DNA from: Gracilaria gracilis
Taxonomy: Eukaryota; Rhodophyta; Florideophyceae; Gracilariales; Gracilariaceae
Assembly (NCBI GenBank): GCA_030374805.1
Contig: JARGSG010000202.1
Coordinates: 496,001-560,000, forward strand
Direction: 5' to 3'
DNA length: 64,000 nucleotides
Positions 20,882 through 32,021 of the stretch are shown here, piece after piece. The notes under the pieces were generated by a model. That model was not told where the DNA came from and did no database searches. It worked only from the letters and a program-made list of their open reading frames with translations. Both the position numbers and the translations under genes were made by a program. Every line of letters starts with the position of its first letter. Position 1 is the first letter of the stretch.

Positions 20882-23800
20882 GCCGTCATGCTGGTCGAGG
20901 AGCCTGCTCCCCACCAGGAAAACGACCAGGAGAAAGCGTAGAGGCATCGTCTCTTCCACAGAGGCCTAGCCTCGCCCCGTCAGCGACAGACCGAACGGAC
21001 TCCATCCGAGGGAAGTCCCCTGTCCTGACATGTGACCTGACCGATACGGATATTGAAGCCTAAACGGTCCTCTTTTCTAGCGCGAACTACAAGGTGCACG
21101 TGTCGGTTGGCCTCAACACGGCACTGATGTATCCGTTAACGGGAGTTCTTGATACCGGAGCCGGACCCTGTCTGGTTCGCGAACGCCATCTCCCTCCGAA
21201 TTGGCGCTCGAAACTCCGACCGGACGTAAGACCTCGAATTACGGACGCGTCGAAGAACCGAATGGACGTTGTAGGAGTTCTTCCCCTTATGGTCCGAATC
21301 GGTGACCTCAATGTACGAGTACAGTTCTTGGTGGTTTCTAACCTCTCCACCAGCGTACTACTCGGTACTTCTTTTATTGACAAGTACGTCTTGGCAATAC
21401 TACCACCGAAACGGACAATACTCCTACGCCACTTCAAACCGGTGTCTATACTGTCTTCCGCCTACGGACCAAATGCACCTTCCGCGCCGGAACCAGAACC
21501 CGAACGGGAAACTCCATCTAATAAGATACACGTTGCCCGTCCGGTTGTTCTACCCCCAATGTCGGAAACGAACGTCATGGTGACCACCAAAACGTCCGGC
21601 TTGGTCTTTCTACAGTCTCATCACCGAACGGGATCAACGCTTGAACTCACACTCCTTGCGGGTGGAGTTATGGAGCTCCGACCGGACGTACCCTTTCTCG
21701 TTCGCGTGGCGAACTTTTCAGACCGCTCGGTTCGACTACACAAGAACACCGTTATCGGACTTGCTCTTCCATCTCCGATAGCGCTCATAACTCCGCAACC
21801 ATCGTCGCGGAGCGACTAGTAGAAGGAGGGGGAACACATTCCGATTTCGGGTAATAACCACGAACGGGAATACAAGGATACCGAGCAGGAGCAAGAAACC
21901 GTACGGAAAGATGAGAACGATTGGACCAGCAAGGTACAGATCAGTCCTGAGTATGTTATCGACCGAGACAAAGTCATTGAGCTACTTCGACCGTTTGCGG
22001 ACATGTGGGACGGCCATCTCGGAACGATTGCGGCAGCGAAGCACCGCATCCATCTGGAACCAGGCTCGAAGCCCATATTCCAGATGCCGTACCGTGCCGG
22101 ACCCGCTCGGAGAGAACTCGAACGTAAGGAGGTGGCAAAGCAGCTCGCTGCTGGTGTCATAGAACCGTCATCGGAAGAATGGGCCAGCCCGGTCGTATTC
22201 GCGCTCAAGAAAGACGGAAGCCTTCGCTTCTGCGTCGACTACCGCCGGTTGAACGCTACGACCATACGGGACACATACCCACTAACCCGAATGGACGAGT
22301 GCATCGACTCTCTTGGAGATGCACAAATCTTCTCCACTTTGGAAGCTAACAGTGGTTATTGGCAGACCGAAATGGATGAATCCGACCGGGACAAAACGAC
22401 TTTTACGTCGCATATGAGACTGTACTGTTATCGGAGAATGCCGTTCGGACTCAAGAACGCACCAGCTACTTTCCAGCGTGCTCTCGATATCATCCTATCA
22501 CGGGTGAAGTGGAAGTACGCACTGGTGTATCTTGATGACGTAATCATCTATTCCCGGACGGTTGAAGAGCATTATGACCATATGCGGACCATTATGCATA
22601 TGCTCCGTTCGGCTGGTGTTACTCTCCGACTGGACAAGTGCTACTTTTTCAGTAGCACGGTGGACTATCTAGGCCACGTAATCCGACCGGGAAAGCTTCA
22701 AGTGTCTCTCAAGACAAAGAATGCTGTCAAGCAGGCTAAACCGCCTACGACCCAGACGGAGCTCCGATCGTTCTTGGGGCTCTGTAACGTTTTCCGTCGG
22801 TTTGTCGCAAACTTCGACCGAATTGCGGCTCCATTGAACCGCAAGTTGGAGAAGGGGCAACCCACGAAGTTTGAGACATTGACCGATACGGAATACGAAG
22901 CCTTTGACGAATTACGTCAGAGACTGATACGCCCGCCCATTTTGGCCATTCCTCGTCAAGGGTATCCGTACGTTTTGGATACAGACGCATGCGACCGACA
23001 GGTAGGATGCAACCTGCTAGAGGAGCAACCGGACGGAGGCTTATTACCGATCGGTTACTGGAGCCGCTCTCTATCCAAGACCGAACGGCAATACTCGACT
23101 ACCGAACGGGAATGCCTTGCGGTCGTCTGGGCCATACTGCACCTCCGTCCGTACCTGGAAGGTCAAAGGTTCACTGTCCGAACGGACCACCACTCCTTGA
23201 GGTGGATATTGAACCTTGCGGACGCGTCAGGACGATTGGCCAGGTGGCTGTTGCGTCTAATGGAGTATGACTTCGATGTCGTCCACCGTGCGGGTATCAA
23301 GCACCAAGCGGCTGATGCCCTTTCTCGGATCCGGACGGATGGCGAAGACGATGTCCCATTGGACGAAGAGGTCCTCTGCTTGCTAGTGAATGACCGTACG
23401 GGCGATGGCTACTTTATCACCAACATTACCGTTAACGGTGATGAGTACAGCGACGTCTGCGTCGACTGGCCAACGCCCGAACGGAAATCTGCTGATATCC
23501 CCGAGGTGCTCGCTGTCACCTCGGAGGAAACCAATATCGTTCCGGTCACGGTCGAAGAGCTAGTACGAGCTCAAGCAGATGACCCTTTCTGTGAGTCCGT
23601 ACGGAAAGACATCGGCAACGGCGTCACTCTGTTCGACATTGACCGAAACGGACTTATCGTGCGCAAAGCCCCACTGGACGGCGCCATCCAGAAGGTCGTA
23701 CCTGCATCACTGCAGGCAGGCGTCCTCTAATTGGGACACTACCCCCGTCTCGTTGGCCATCCGGGCTCCACTCGGATGTATGAAAGTCTCCGTCGGGACT

Positions 23801-25098
23801 TCTACTGGCCACATACGGCCAATGACGTATTCCAGACCGTACGGGACTGTTGCACCTGCCCGGCGACGAAGGTAACACACTTCAAGTCGCAGAAGCTGCT
23901 GACGCTGTTCCCCGCCGCCGGTCCGCTGGAATTCGTCGCGATGTACATCGTCGGTCCATTCACGAAGTCCGTAAAGGGTTACCAGTACATACTGGTTATT
24001 ACCGATCGGTTTAGAAAGATAGCTCGCTCTATACCTCTGCGGTCAACCACAGCTCCTGTAGTGGCGAAGGCCTTTCTGGAGAACTGGGTTTATCCGTACG
24101 GAATACCAAACTACTTGCTAACCGATAACGGAACTCAATTTGTCTCTAAGTTCTTTGAGACTGTATGTACCGCTTTGGGAACCAAACAAGTACTAACGAC
24201 CGCGTACCATCCGCAAACAAATGGTCAGGCCGAACGCTTTAACAAAACACTCGTGGAGAGGTTACGCCACTACGTAGCGGACCATCAGAACACTTGGCAA
24301 GCGTATGTGCAACCTCTTACGTACGGTTACAACCTACAGATCCATCGATCTCTCGGTACCGCACCGTTCGACGTTGCGCTAACGCGTAAGCTCCCAGGCG
24401 TTCTGCTCGATGAGCCCAGTACGTCACTGGACTCAATGACGCCTACACAGCCCACTGCCGCTCGGTTAAAACGCTACACGCTCAAGCTCCTACAGGCCAC
24501 GCTGCAGACCGCTCGGACAAAGTTGACCCGCGCCCAACAGCGCTATAAGGAAAACTTTGATAAGTCCATACGGTACACGCCGAGCTTTACCCCTGGGGAA
24601 GAGGTGTTCGTTGACCGACCTGACTATAAGAACGCAGACGAGGACCTTACGGATCAGGAACGTACGTATCGGAAGCTCTTACCGAAGACGGTTGGACCGT
24701 TTAAGGTCGTATCCGCAACGGATGCTACTGTCACTCTGAACCAAGACGGTATTCACAACACCGTCAGTATTGACAGAGTGACAAAAGCCCCAACCGCAAG
24801 GCCAACAACCACACCGGTCACTTCCGAACGGACAAGCGGCACAGTAGCTGCTGACCCTGAGGGACCGTATGCGGACGAACCAGTCAACGACCAGCCCACT
24901 CCACAGCCCGGAACAGTTCCGAGCGTGGTGGAACGAGTCGTCGACCATCGCGACACCCCGAACGGACAGGAATACCGCGTACGATGGCACGGGTACCGCA
25001 CCGATCAGGATACCTTCGAACCGCTGGAACACATCCCCCAGCACTTTATCGCCCGCTATTGGCGTCGCCGAAACACTTCGGTAACGGCGACACCTTAA
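20809..25098 (+). pseudogene. pol: A2 pol, broken by stops and an active-site change
   Basis: Same domain order as A1 pol: protease (LDTGAG near 21145), RT with YLDD at 22528-22539, RNase H (about 22960-23330), integrase and chromodomain (about 24920-25060). In-frame stops are TAA 21061-21063 (GAA in A1), two adjacent TAG at 21817-21822 (GAG TCG in A1) and TAA 23728-23730 (TAC in A1). The first integrase catalytic Asp (GAC in A1) is TAC, Tyr, at 23944-23946, so the integrase would be dead even if translated. No frameshift is seen. The frame ends at 25098, tail-to-tail with the antisense gene. Confidence 0.92.
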
Positions 25099-25376
25099 GG
25101 AGGGGGAAAGGGGCGGATCCGAGATCCGAGATCGTACGTACTGGCTCGCAAGCGGTGAACCGTCAGGGGACACCAAAAGGCGCCGCCATTACGTTATCAT
25201 TGGGCGGCAAACCGCCACCAGCGTACGCCTATTGGTCAATTACTTTCCGATTTTTACAAAACGCCGCCTTTTTCGACAGCGGCACACGCAGAACGACATG
25301 CTATTGGCCCACAGGTCATTACCAACAACCACAAGTTTACTTAGGAGAAAAGAAAGCTACCAGTACGCACGGTCAA

Positions 25377-27574
25377 CTAAGTAGTCTTCTTCCAACCGGG
25401 CTTCGTAATACCACGCCCACGAGTACCCCACGGAGAGGTACCACGGCCCGCAGCGGAACCACCACGCGAACTCGAACCGGTCTTCGTCGACTGGAACGCC
25501 AAGGCGGTCCCAGGCCACGGCGAAGTGGCCACGACCTTCTTCTTCCCACCCGACTTATTGCCCGATTGGCTTGCGGGTGCAGGCGCCGGCTCTATGAGGT
25601 CCTCCTCAACCGTGACGGTCTCCGTTCCCTCCTGATCTCCGCTCGGAGACGGCATGGGAACATCTTGGACCGCAGAGGTTACCTCCTCTTGCGGAGTCTC
25701 CCCTTCGGGAACCGCGTTCGTACCGCTCGGCCCTGCACCGTCACCGGACTGGCCTTCACCTTTAGGCTCTTTCCCGGGCGGAATATAGGGCGCAACCAGC
25801 TCGACACCCTTGAAAAAGGACTCCGCCGCTTGGCGCATGTTCTTCAAGACATGGTCGACGATGCGCTCTGCATCGACCTGTTGCGCAATGCCCTCATAGG
25901 ACTTGGTCACCAGCTCCTCTAACGGCGGCGCGAACGTTGACATCGGCATCCCATCCACACCGGGCGCCATACCCAGACCAGCCGTCACGGACTTCTCGTA
26001 AGAGGCGAGGACCAACAAGGAGTGGGCCCGGAGGTAACCGAGCAGGTTAAGCTGCTCCTGAGCCTGCTCACGGAGAGCAGTCTCGGCGTTGACCGCACGG
26101 CGCATCCATGCTCGGGCCGCCAACAGGGCGTCGTCAAGCGTCGCAGGTTCCTCTTCGCTGAACGGAATACAAGCCGCACGGAGAGCCATGAAGGCCTTGT
26201 GCGTATCACCGTCCGAATGCCGGCTGGCGCTGTCCTCAATGGCGAACCCGGATTTGTCCCAAGACTTCCGACCGGATCCTGCCTGTACTCCTGCCTCCAC
26301 AACGGTCTTCGCCTCAACGGGTGTCACCATCAGAGTGGGCAGTGGCGCCACGTCCTCGAAGTCCTGTGCCATGAACCCATGCGGGAAGAAGTACGGAACG
26401 GTTTTGAAGGGCCGGGGGGGAGACTCTCCGAACCCTTCAGGATACGAGTGATCGGCGTCGCGACCGATCCGGTCGAGGGCATCGCCGGGAACGTATCGGA
26501 GTAGTAGTCGTACCACAGGAACCCCGGAGTGTTGTCCCAATCGGTCTCCAACGAGTACTGTAACAGTTTCTCACCGACCTGCGGTGGAAACACGGTGCCG
26601 CGGAGAACGTTCGGGAGTCCCATCTCGGCCAGGATACATACCAGTTTGTACGGCATCGGAAACAACCGCCCGTACTTGGTTTGGCCGTCCTTGTGATACA
26701 GACGCTCGTCTCCCGCACGAGTGAGGACCTCGATACCTTCGTGGGCCACCTGGAGGAACGCCATAAAGGCAAACACTGCCCACTCGGCATATACGACCTG
26801 ACGGACAACACCCTGAATGGGTGAACCTTTGAGGAGCTCTTCCGAATGGTAAGCCAACACGGACGGAGTCGGTACGGATAGGTTGCGGGACACATCGAGG
26901 CTGGTCCACACTTCGTTCGTGGAGCAATACAAGTCCGATCGGCTATGAACAGGGACGTCAAAGAACTCGACGTTGTGCCAACTGTACAGGAACCCATGGG
27001 ACGCTCGGATCCTCGTTTCCGTTGCGGTATTACTTACCCACCGTTGACGGTCCAGCTAGTACAACTTGTCGTATGGCGGTTCGAACATCACCAACCCAAG
27101 CGGATTCATGTCCTTCTCGGGAAAGCCCGCATCGGATGAGCAGCGGTGGAACAAACGCTGCAACGCGTCCTGATAGGCCTTCTCCTCCGGACAGCGCAGG
27201 TATAACATGTCGCTCCGCCCGTAGGTCTCTTCACTCTTCCGTCCGGTCACACCAGGCAGGTGGTTTCAGCGGGCTTGCCAAGCTTCGATGCTTGTCCGTT
27301 TCGGATTGCGAGTCGCCATATCCGGCATCGGTAGCGCCGTCGGAATCGACGCGAAGCGCTCGCCGTCGAAGAACCCCTTCTGGACGTATTCCGTGACGGA
27401 TAGCGGGACCTGCTTCCTCCGGCGAGGAGCGGTAAGACCGCGACGGAAGCGATGGTCATACTTCTGACCAGGTAACGGGACCGAACGGAAAGGTGTCGAC
27501 GGTGTACCAGAGCCGCTCGGGTTCGGCGGCATTGCGTGCGTAGGGTCGGATACGGAGTGAACCGACCCGGGCAT
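25377..27574 (-). pseudogene. A2 antisense accessory gene, broken
   Basis: The counterpart of 3850-6084. The leader ORF runs 27574-27266 and ends in the same TGA as in A1. The main frame starts about 27208 and is stopped by TAG at 27058-27056, where A1 has a Trp codon. It is open again to about 26415, where one base is lost in a C run relative to A1, and continues in the shifted frame to TAG at 25379-25377 (Tyr codon in A1). The C-terminal Pro/Glu-rich part and GRG-rich tail are recognisable. The three lesions mean no full-length product. Confidence 0.75.
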
Positions 27575-28334
27575 GTCACCGCTTGGCTGGCGCTCTTATA
27601 GGGGGAGGTGAACACGACAGCGCGGTACTTGAGGTATTACCGGCCGTTTGGAATCGCCACGACGACTATGTCATCGTACAGGCACCGCGCGGACGAAGTG
27701 TCAGTGCTGACCAATTTATTTTTATTGGAGGATCCGGAGCTGACGTTCCGCCACCCACTGCGCACGAGATACACTATACACTCGCTTCGTCGTGGCGTCG
27801 CATCGCGTCCAATTCGTACGGTCGCTCGCCCGTACGGTCACAATGAGCACTGACGGTCCTTCGACCGCCAGTCCATTTACGAAAGAGGACCACCGCTTCG
27901 GAAACGACGTACCCGCGCGGACACGCGTTCGACCGCTAAGGGATCATCCGCCGTACGCTCTCCGTCGAGACGTGCAGCGCGCGCCAATACGCGTACCCGC
28001 CAGACGCCCTCCATCGAGACGTGCCGGATGTACCGATTGGATCCCCATCGGGCGTTCTACTTCGAGACGAACCGCACGGAAAGACACGGATACACGTACG
28101 CCTTCGCTATCGTCAGTACCCGTCTTCACGCCCACTCGTACGTAACACGGCAAACGTCCCCAACGGTTCAGTCCATATGGTGTCTCCTTCCCTTAGCAAA
28201 ATCGGGCATGGCTTCGCCCCGCCCTTTCCGGGAAAAATTTCCGAACGGACACTATAGCGCCCTCTCAACCATACGGACATAGGCGTATCGACTTGGCGAC
28301 GCTACGCGGCGCTCCGAGGGCGAAGCGCAAGTGT
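27575..28334. other. A2 non-coding 3' region
   Basis: The counterpart of 2655-3849 in A1, shorter by the 435-bp segment. It has a single copy of the direct repeat at 28205-28232 and no gene. The TATA-like CTATAAGAG of the antisense gene is conserved near 27595-27602. Confidence 0.6.
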
Positions 28335-28346
28335 AGGAGGGGGATC
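28335..28346 (+). promoter_or_regulatory. A2 polypurine tract
   Basis: AGGAGGGGGATC directly precedes the 3' LTR, as in A1. Confidence 0.8.
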
Positions 28347-28895
28347 TGTAGTATAGTGGGCCCGAGTTGGTGCATAGTGTTTCCGATCGCGCGTTCACGT
28401 ACGAAGGGGTAGTGCACGGTTGGCCGGTGCAGTGGCACGGCCACGTGTACAAGTTGGTGATCGAGTGCCGAACGGGTTGGTAGAACGTACAAGTTGGCCA
28501 CGTGTACTGACTTGGTGGTGACAATGCAAATTAGACCGATCGTACAGTAGTTAGTAATGGGGCCCAGACCCGATATTTAGTTGTAGTTCGGATTTCCCGA
28601 GGCCTCCCATCGTAAACGACAAGCATCTACTGCCGAACGTCTTCTGCCCTAGTTTGCACTAAAGATAGACCGCACGGCTACATGTTTATTGGGTTTCTCA
28701 GACCGTTCGTACCCTTCCGCACGTTCCTGTACGTGCATGTTGATAAGAATCGTCCACTCTCCCCTCTAGCGCCCGGTGCTTCCGCCCGTTTTCTTCGCTC
28801 GGATTCATTACAGTCACAAAACTGTACGCTACCGCCGCTCCCGTCTCGTCTCAAGACCGCTCCGGATTCTCTGCGTTTTTGTGCATTATACCACA
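28347..28895 (+). repeat. A2 3' LTR
   Basis: It runs TGTAGTATAGTGGG to TTATACCACA. It keeps the TG start that the 5' LTR has lost. Scattered differences from the 5' LTR indicate a not-very-recent insertion. Confidence 0.93.
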
Positions 28896-30280
28896 TCTAG
28901 CTGAGTACAAAATTCAGAAAAAAGCTGTTCAAAAAGAAGTTGAATGAACCCATTTCGTCTCTGTGTTTGTAAGTATGTCGGATCAATTGCTATTTTGCTA
29001 AGTTTATTCTACTTACTGCGCTCTACTTTCCGATATATGGCAAAAAATTGTAGATCTTGGTTTTTTTGCGTTGCCGGAAGCGTGGAGGAAAAACTCCTCT
29101 TTCTCTGCTTTGTTTCAGTAAGCATCACCACCGGTGGCAAATTTGCGTTTACTCTACGCTAAAGTATGGCCATGGTCATTGTGCTTGATGTAACGGTGGG
29201 TTGTTGATTGGGGTGGGGCCATCCCGAGTCTGCCACTTTCTGTAATACAGATAATTCACTTTGCCGGCAAAGTTGACCGCAGGATTTGGCGGTTGTCACG
29301 GGCTTTGTAGCCGGATGAGGCGAGCAATATTGCACATGTGAGTGATGCACGGTGAGCCTGTGTGCAGACTGCAATTTGCTGTTCAAGAAGTGGGGTGTAT
29401 GAGAACAAAATGTGCCGTTCTACGCGTTTTGATTGGCAATGGTGGGTTACAATCTGTGTGGAGCCAATTATTACTTGTGTCGCTTATGTCTAGTATACTA
29501 GATATACCATGTAAAACACTTGGCGTTCTGCTGACCAGTTGTTCTGCCCGTAATCCAATCATTCTACGGCGTTAAGTACGGTGTACTAGATGCAAGCTTT
29601 CAGTTCCAAAAGGGTTAACAGAGCGGTGTGTAATACCATATTTCCATGTAAACTACGAACACATTCAAACTGTGCCAAAAACCAAAAATAAATACAAACT
29701 TTCACGGACCATTTTTTAAAACCTAAAAGTGTCTCCTATGACTGACTTGTTACAAACAAATAGAAAGAAAAAGTGAAAACATACCATTGCCTTTTCCCGG
29801 AGGCTCTACTAATTTTTCTTTGGAAAGCAGCTTCTCAAGGCTCTGATTATTCTCCAAAGATAACAATATTCCTTGTAATGGAGCTCTGATCACTATAGTG
29901 ATTAATAGCCCCATCATTTCATCCCTATACGAAATAACAACTAGCTATCCACAAAGCTATTTTCTACAGCGATCGTTTACCGAGGACGCAGCCTGCTCCT
30001 GGAGGTCCACTAGTGCTATCTTGCTCACGTACTCTACATCTCAAAGTGGTTGTAGGTACGCTCTCGGCCGCCCCTATCTCGCAACTATTATGAGCATCGT
30101 CATTGATACTCTCCCCATCTGAAATGGGCATTGGATTGAGAGTAGTTCGTAGTTGCAACACTTTGGCTGTATGCCTCATACTCCAGCAGCCTTTTCGTAG
30201 CCCGGCATACGTCTTGACCATGTGTTGGTTTTATTCTTCTTCTTCCGACAGAAATTTCTTACTGTCTGTTGAATGCCATT
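28896..30280. other. Host-like spacer, no gene recognised
   Basis: About 1.4 kb of AT-richer DNA with short ORFs only. A minus-strand ORF at 30221-29964 lies just downstream of the membrane-protein gene. It could be an unrecognised last exon, but no splice pattern supports that. Confidence 0.5.
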
Positions 30281-31345
30281 CTATTTCGACGGATTGGACG
30301 ATACGATATACTTCTGTCCATCCGAGTCCAAGTAAGAGACCTCTGGGTTCTCTGCACCCAGGAGATGTTCATGGATAACTGTTTTCTGTGCCCAATGTAG
30401 CGGATTACGCATATCATACGGCATTTGAGATTGGAAGATCGCACTCGCTGCTAGCGCCAAGAAAGATACGGTAGATGCTATTCCCAATGCGTAGATGAAC
30501 TCTTCTCTGATCGAGGTTGCGTCGATCTGTTTTTTAAAGTCACACATACCTACACCATCTACTGTGAACACTTCTCGACGAAGCGTGATTCCTGAAGTAA
30601 CTGACGACATGAGCATGATTGCCGCTCTCCTCGCGAACTCTGATTCCAGTTCAGTGACGTTGAAGTACACGTCAGTATGCCACACTAGCAATCGAATTCT
30701 CTCTTCCACCACATACTGCACATCAGTGGAAAAAACCAATTCTGTAAATGTTATCCTGTTGCCATTTTGATACAAGAGCACACACACTTCTGTTGCAGGA
30801 AGAGGTTCCACCAGCTCGGGAAGGGGCGTGCACTCTGCGAAATAGTCAGCCCCAAAAGGTACTGCCTCTTCTGCTGTATCCATGTTGATCGAGAACGTAT
30901 ACAACACGTCCGTACATTGAGGTACAAGTTCTTCACCGTCTCGAAACAAATTTCCTGCACTTTGTCGTACGGTAGTGCGATTCGCATCGATACATCCAAG
31001 CACGATGATGTTGGAAAGAGACGTTATATTGGTGAAACCTTGTTGTCTCCCACCTGAGTCTAGAAAAGTGCAGGGCCTAGTCTCCAATCTTTCGATTGTG
31101 GCAGGTTCGCTGTAAAATGAGATGAGAATTTCGAGGATGATAAAGATTGAGGTGGCTGCAATAGCCAGCAACTTGGTTCGAGTTCGATGGTTTCGCACAT
31201 TAATTGTTGCCCGTCGTTGAAGCTTCTTATTCTCGTATAAACGATTCCATCGGAGGGCCGCAAGAAGCAGAACGAATTCGGAGAGAGCAAAGATGAAGGT
31301 GACGATGAGGCTGATGTACTGTGACTTGAGAGGGATAACCGCCAT
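30281..31345 (-). CDS. Three-helix membrane protein, member 1 of a divergent paralogous pair (354 aa)
   Basis: The ATG at 31345 is preceded in frame by TAG 15 bases upstream. The protein starts VIPLKSQY and has hydrophobic helices at about residues 10-31 and 59-79, then a loop of about 200 residues with conserved Cys (CTFL, CID, CTDV, CTPL, CVLL, CDF), a third helix at about 283-305 and a 45-residue tail with YDMRNPLHWAQKTVI. The gene at 32022-33194 encodes a clear paralog with the same helices, Cys positions and tail motif. The Cys-rich loop is probably luminal or extracellular. I recognise no named family or function. The two genes share a 676-bp divergent promoter region. Confidence 0.8.
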   Translation of the reverse strand: MAVIPLKSQYISLIVTFIFALSEFVLLLAALRWNRLYENKKLQRRATINVRNHRTRTKLLAIAATSIFIILEILISFYSEPATIERLETRPCTFLDSGGRQQGFTNITSLSNIIVLGCIDANRTTVRQSAGNLFRDGEELVPQCTDVLYTFSINMDTAEEAVPFGADYFAECTPLPELVEPLPATEVCVLLYQNGNRITFTELVFSTDVQYVVEERIRLLVWHTDVYFNVTELESEFARRAAIMLMSSVTSGITLRREVFTVDGVGMCDFKKQIDATSIREEFIYALGIASTVSFLALAASAIFQSQMPYDMRNPLHWAQKTVIHEHLLGAENPEVSYLDSDGQKYIVSSNPSK

Positions 31346-32021
31346 AGCAGCAGATCCAGGCTAATGCAAAAGCTGCTCCGGAAGCGAGAATAGTTTGATT
31401 TCTGTAGCAAGAGAAGATGATGTTGTACTCTTGATAAGTGATCGAAACCGAATTGAGCATCGACCTCTGCCATTGCTGCCTTAGTGGAGTTGATCGAAAA
31501 ATATTTCTCTTCCAACACATACGTACGACAGTAGTTGGCATTTCCAACGGCAATGCCAACCAGAACTGATTATGAAAAGTATGTATGAGTTGTATCGACA
31601 AACGACTGACCCGGTATCCCCCAGTCGGTATATATAGAGAGTATCAAATGACCCAGAATCCTGGACCGCAGTGTAATAACCATGGAACGCAGTGTAAGAA
31701 CCATGGATAACCAGGTTATCACACTCCTTCCAGTTCGATAATCCGTAGGACGACCTCCTGATCCTCATATCAGAATACCTACACGCCATTATGACAAATA
31801 TTAAACTGCTTATAGGTCGAAATCGTGCTGCGGATAGCCATGCTCAGCGGAGGAGGTCGACAAAGCGCTCAGCATAATGCTGTGTTGACTTGGTACCCAT
31901 GCGTAATACAGGTTTATAGATTTTGCAGGCAGTAAACACATTGTACCAACGGTACCAGGAGTTAAAAGCTCTTGAGCAAACGCTCAAACAAGCTATTCTA
32001 TTCTTCGTCCTCCACACAACA
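31346..32021. promoter_or_regulatory. Shared divergent promoter region
   Basis: This 676-bp region lies between the head-to-head paralogs. It holds a TATATATA box at 31629-31636 that is self-complementary and so readable in both directions. It also has a tandem repeat of CGCAGTGTAATAACCATGGA at 31667-31686 and 31688-31707 (one mismatch). No other gene is supported. Confidence 0.5.

Larger units (their letters stand above)
18115..28895 (+). mobile_element. Ty3/gypsy chromovirus A2, full length
   Basis: A second copy of family A, 10.8 kb, with 549-bp LTRs, primer-binding site, gag, pol, antisense ORF and polypurine tract in the same order as A1. Flanking bases are tcaag (18110-18114) and tctag (28896-28900), a target duplication with one mismatch. 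The 5' LTR starts TA in place of TG. It lacks the 435-bp segment present in A1. The gag frame is open, while pol and the antisense gene carry several stops, and the integrase has lost a catalytic Asp. Its stops lie at different codons from A1's, so both derive from a less damaged parent. Confidence 0.94.
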
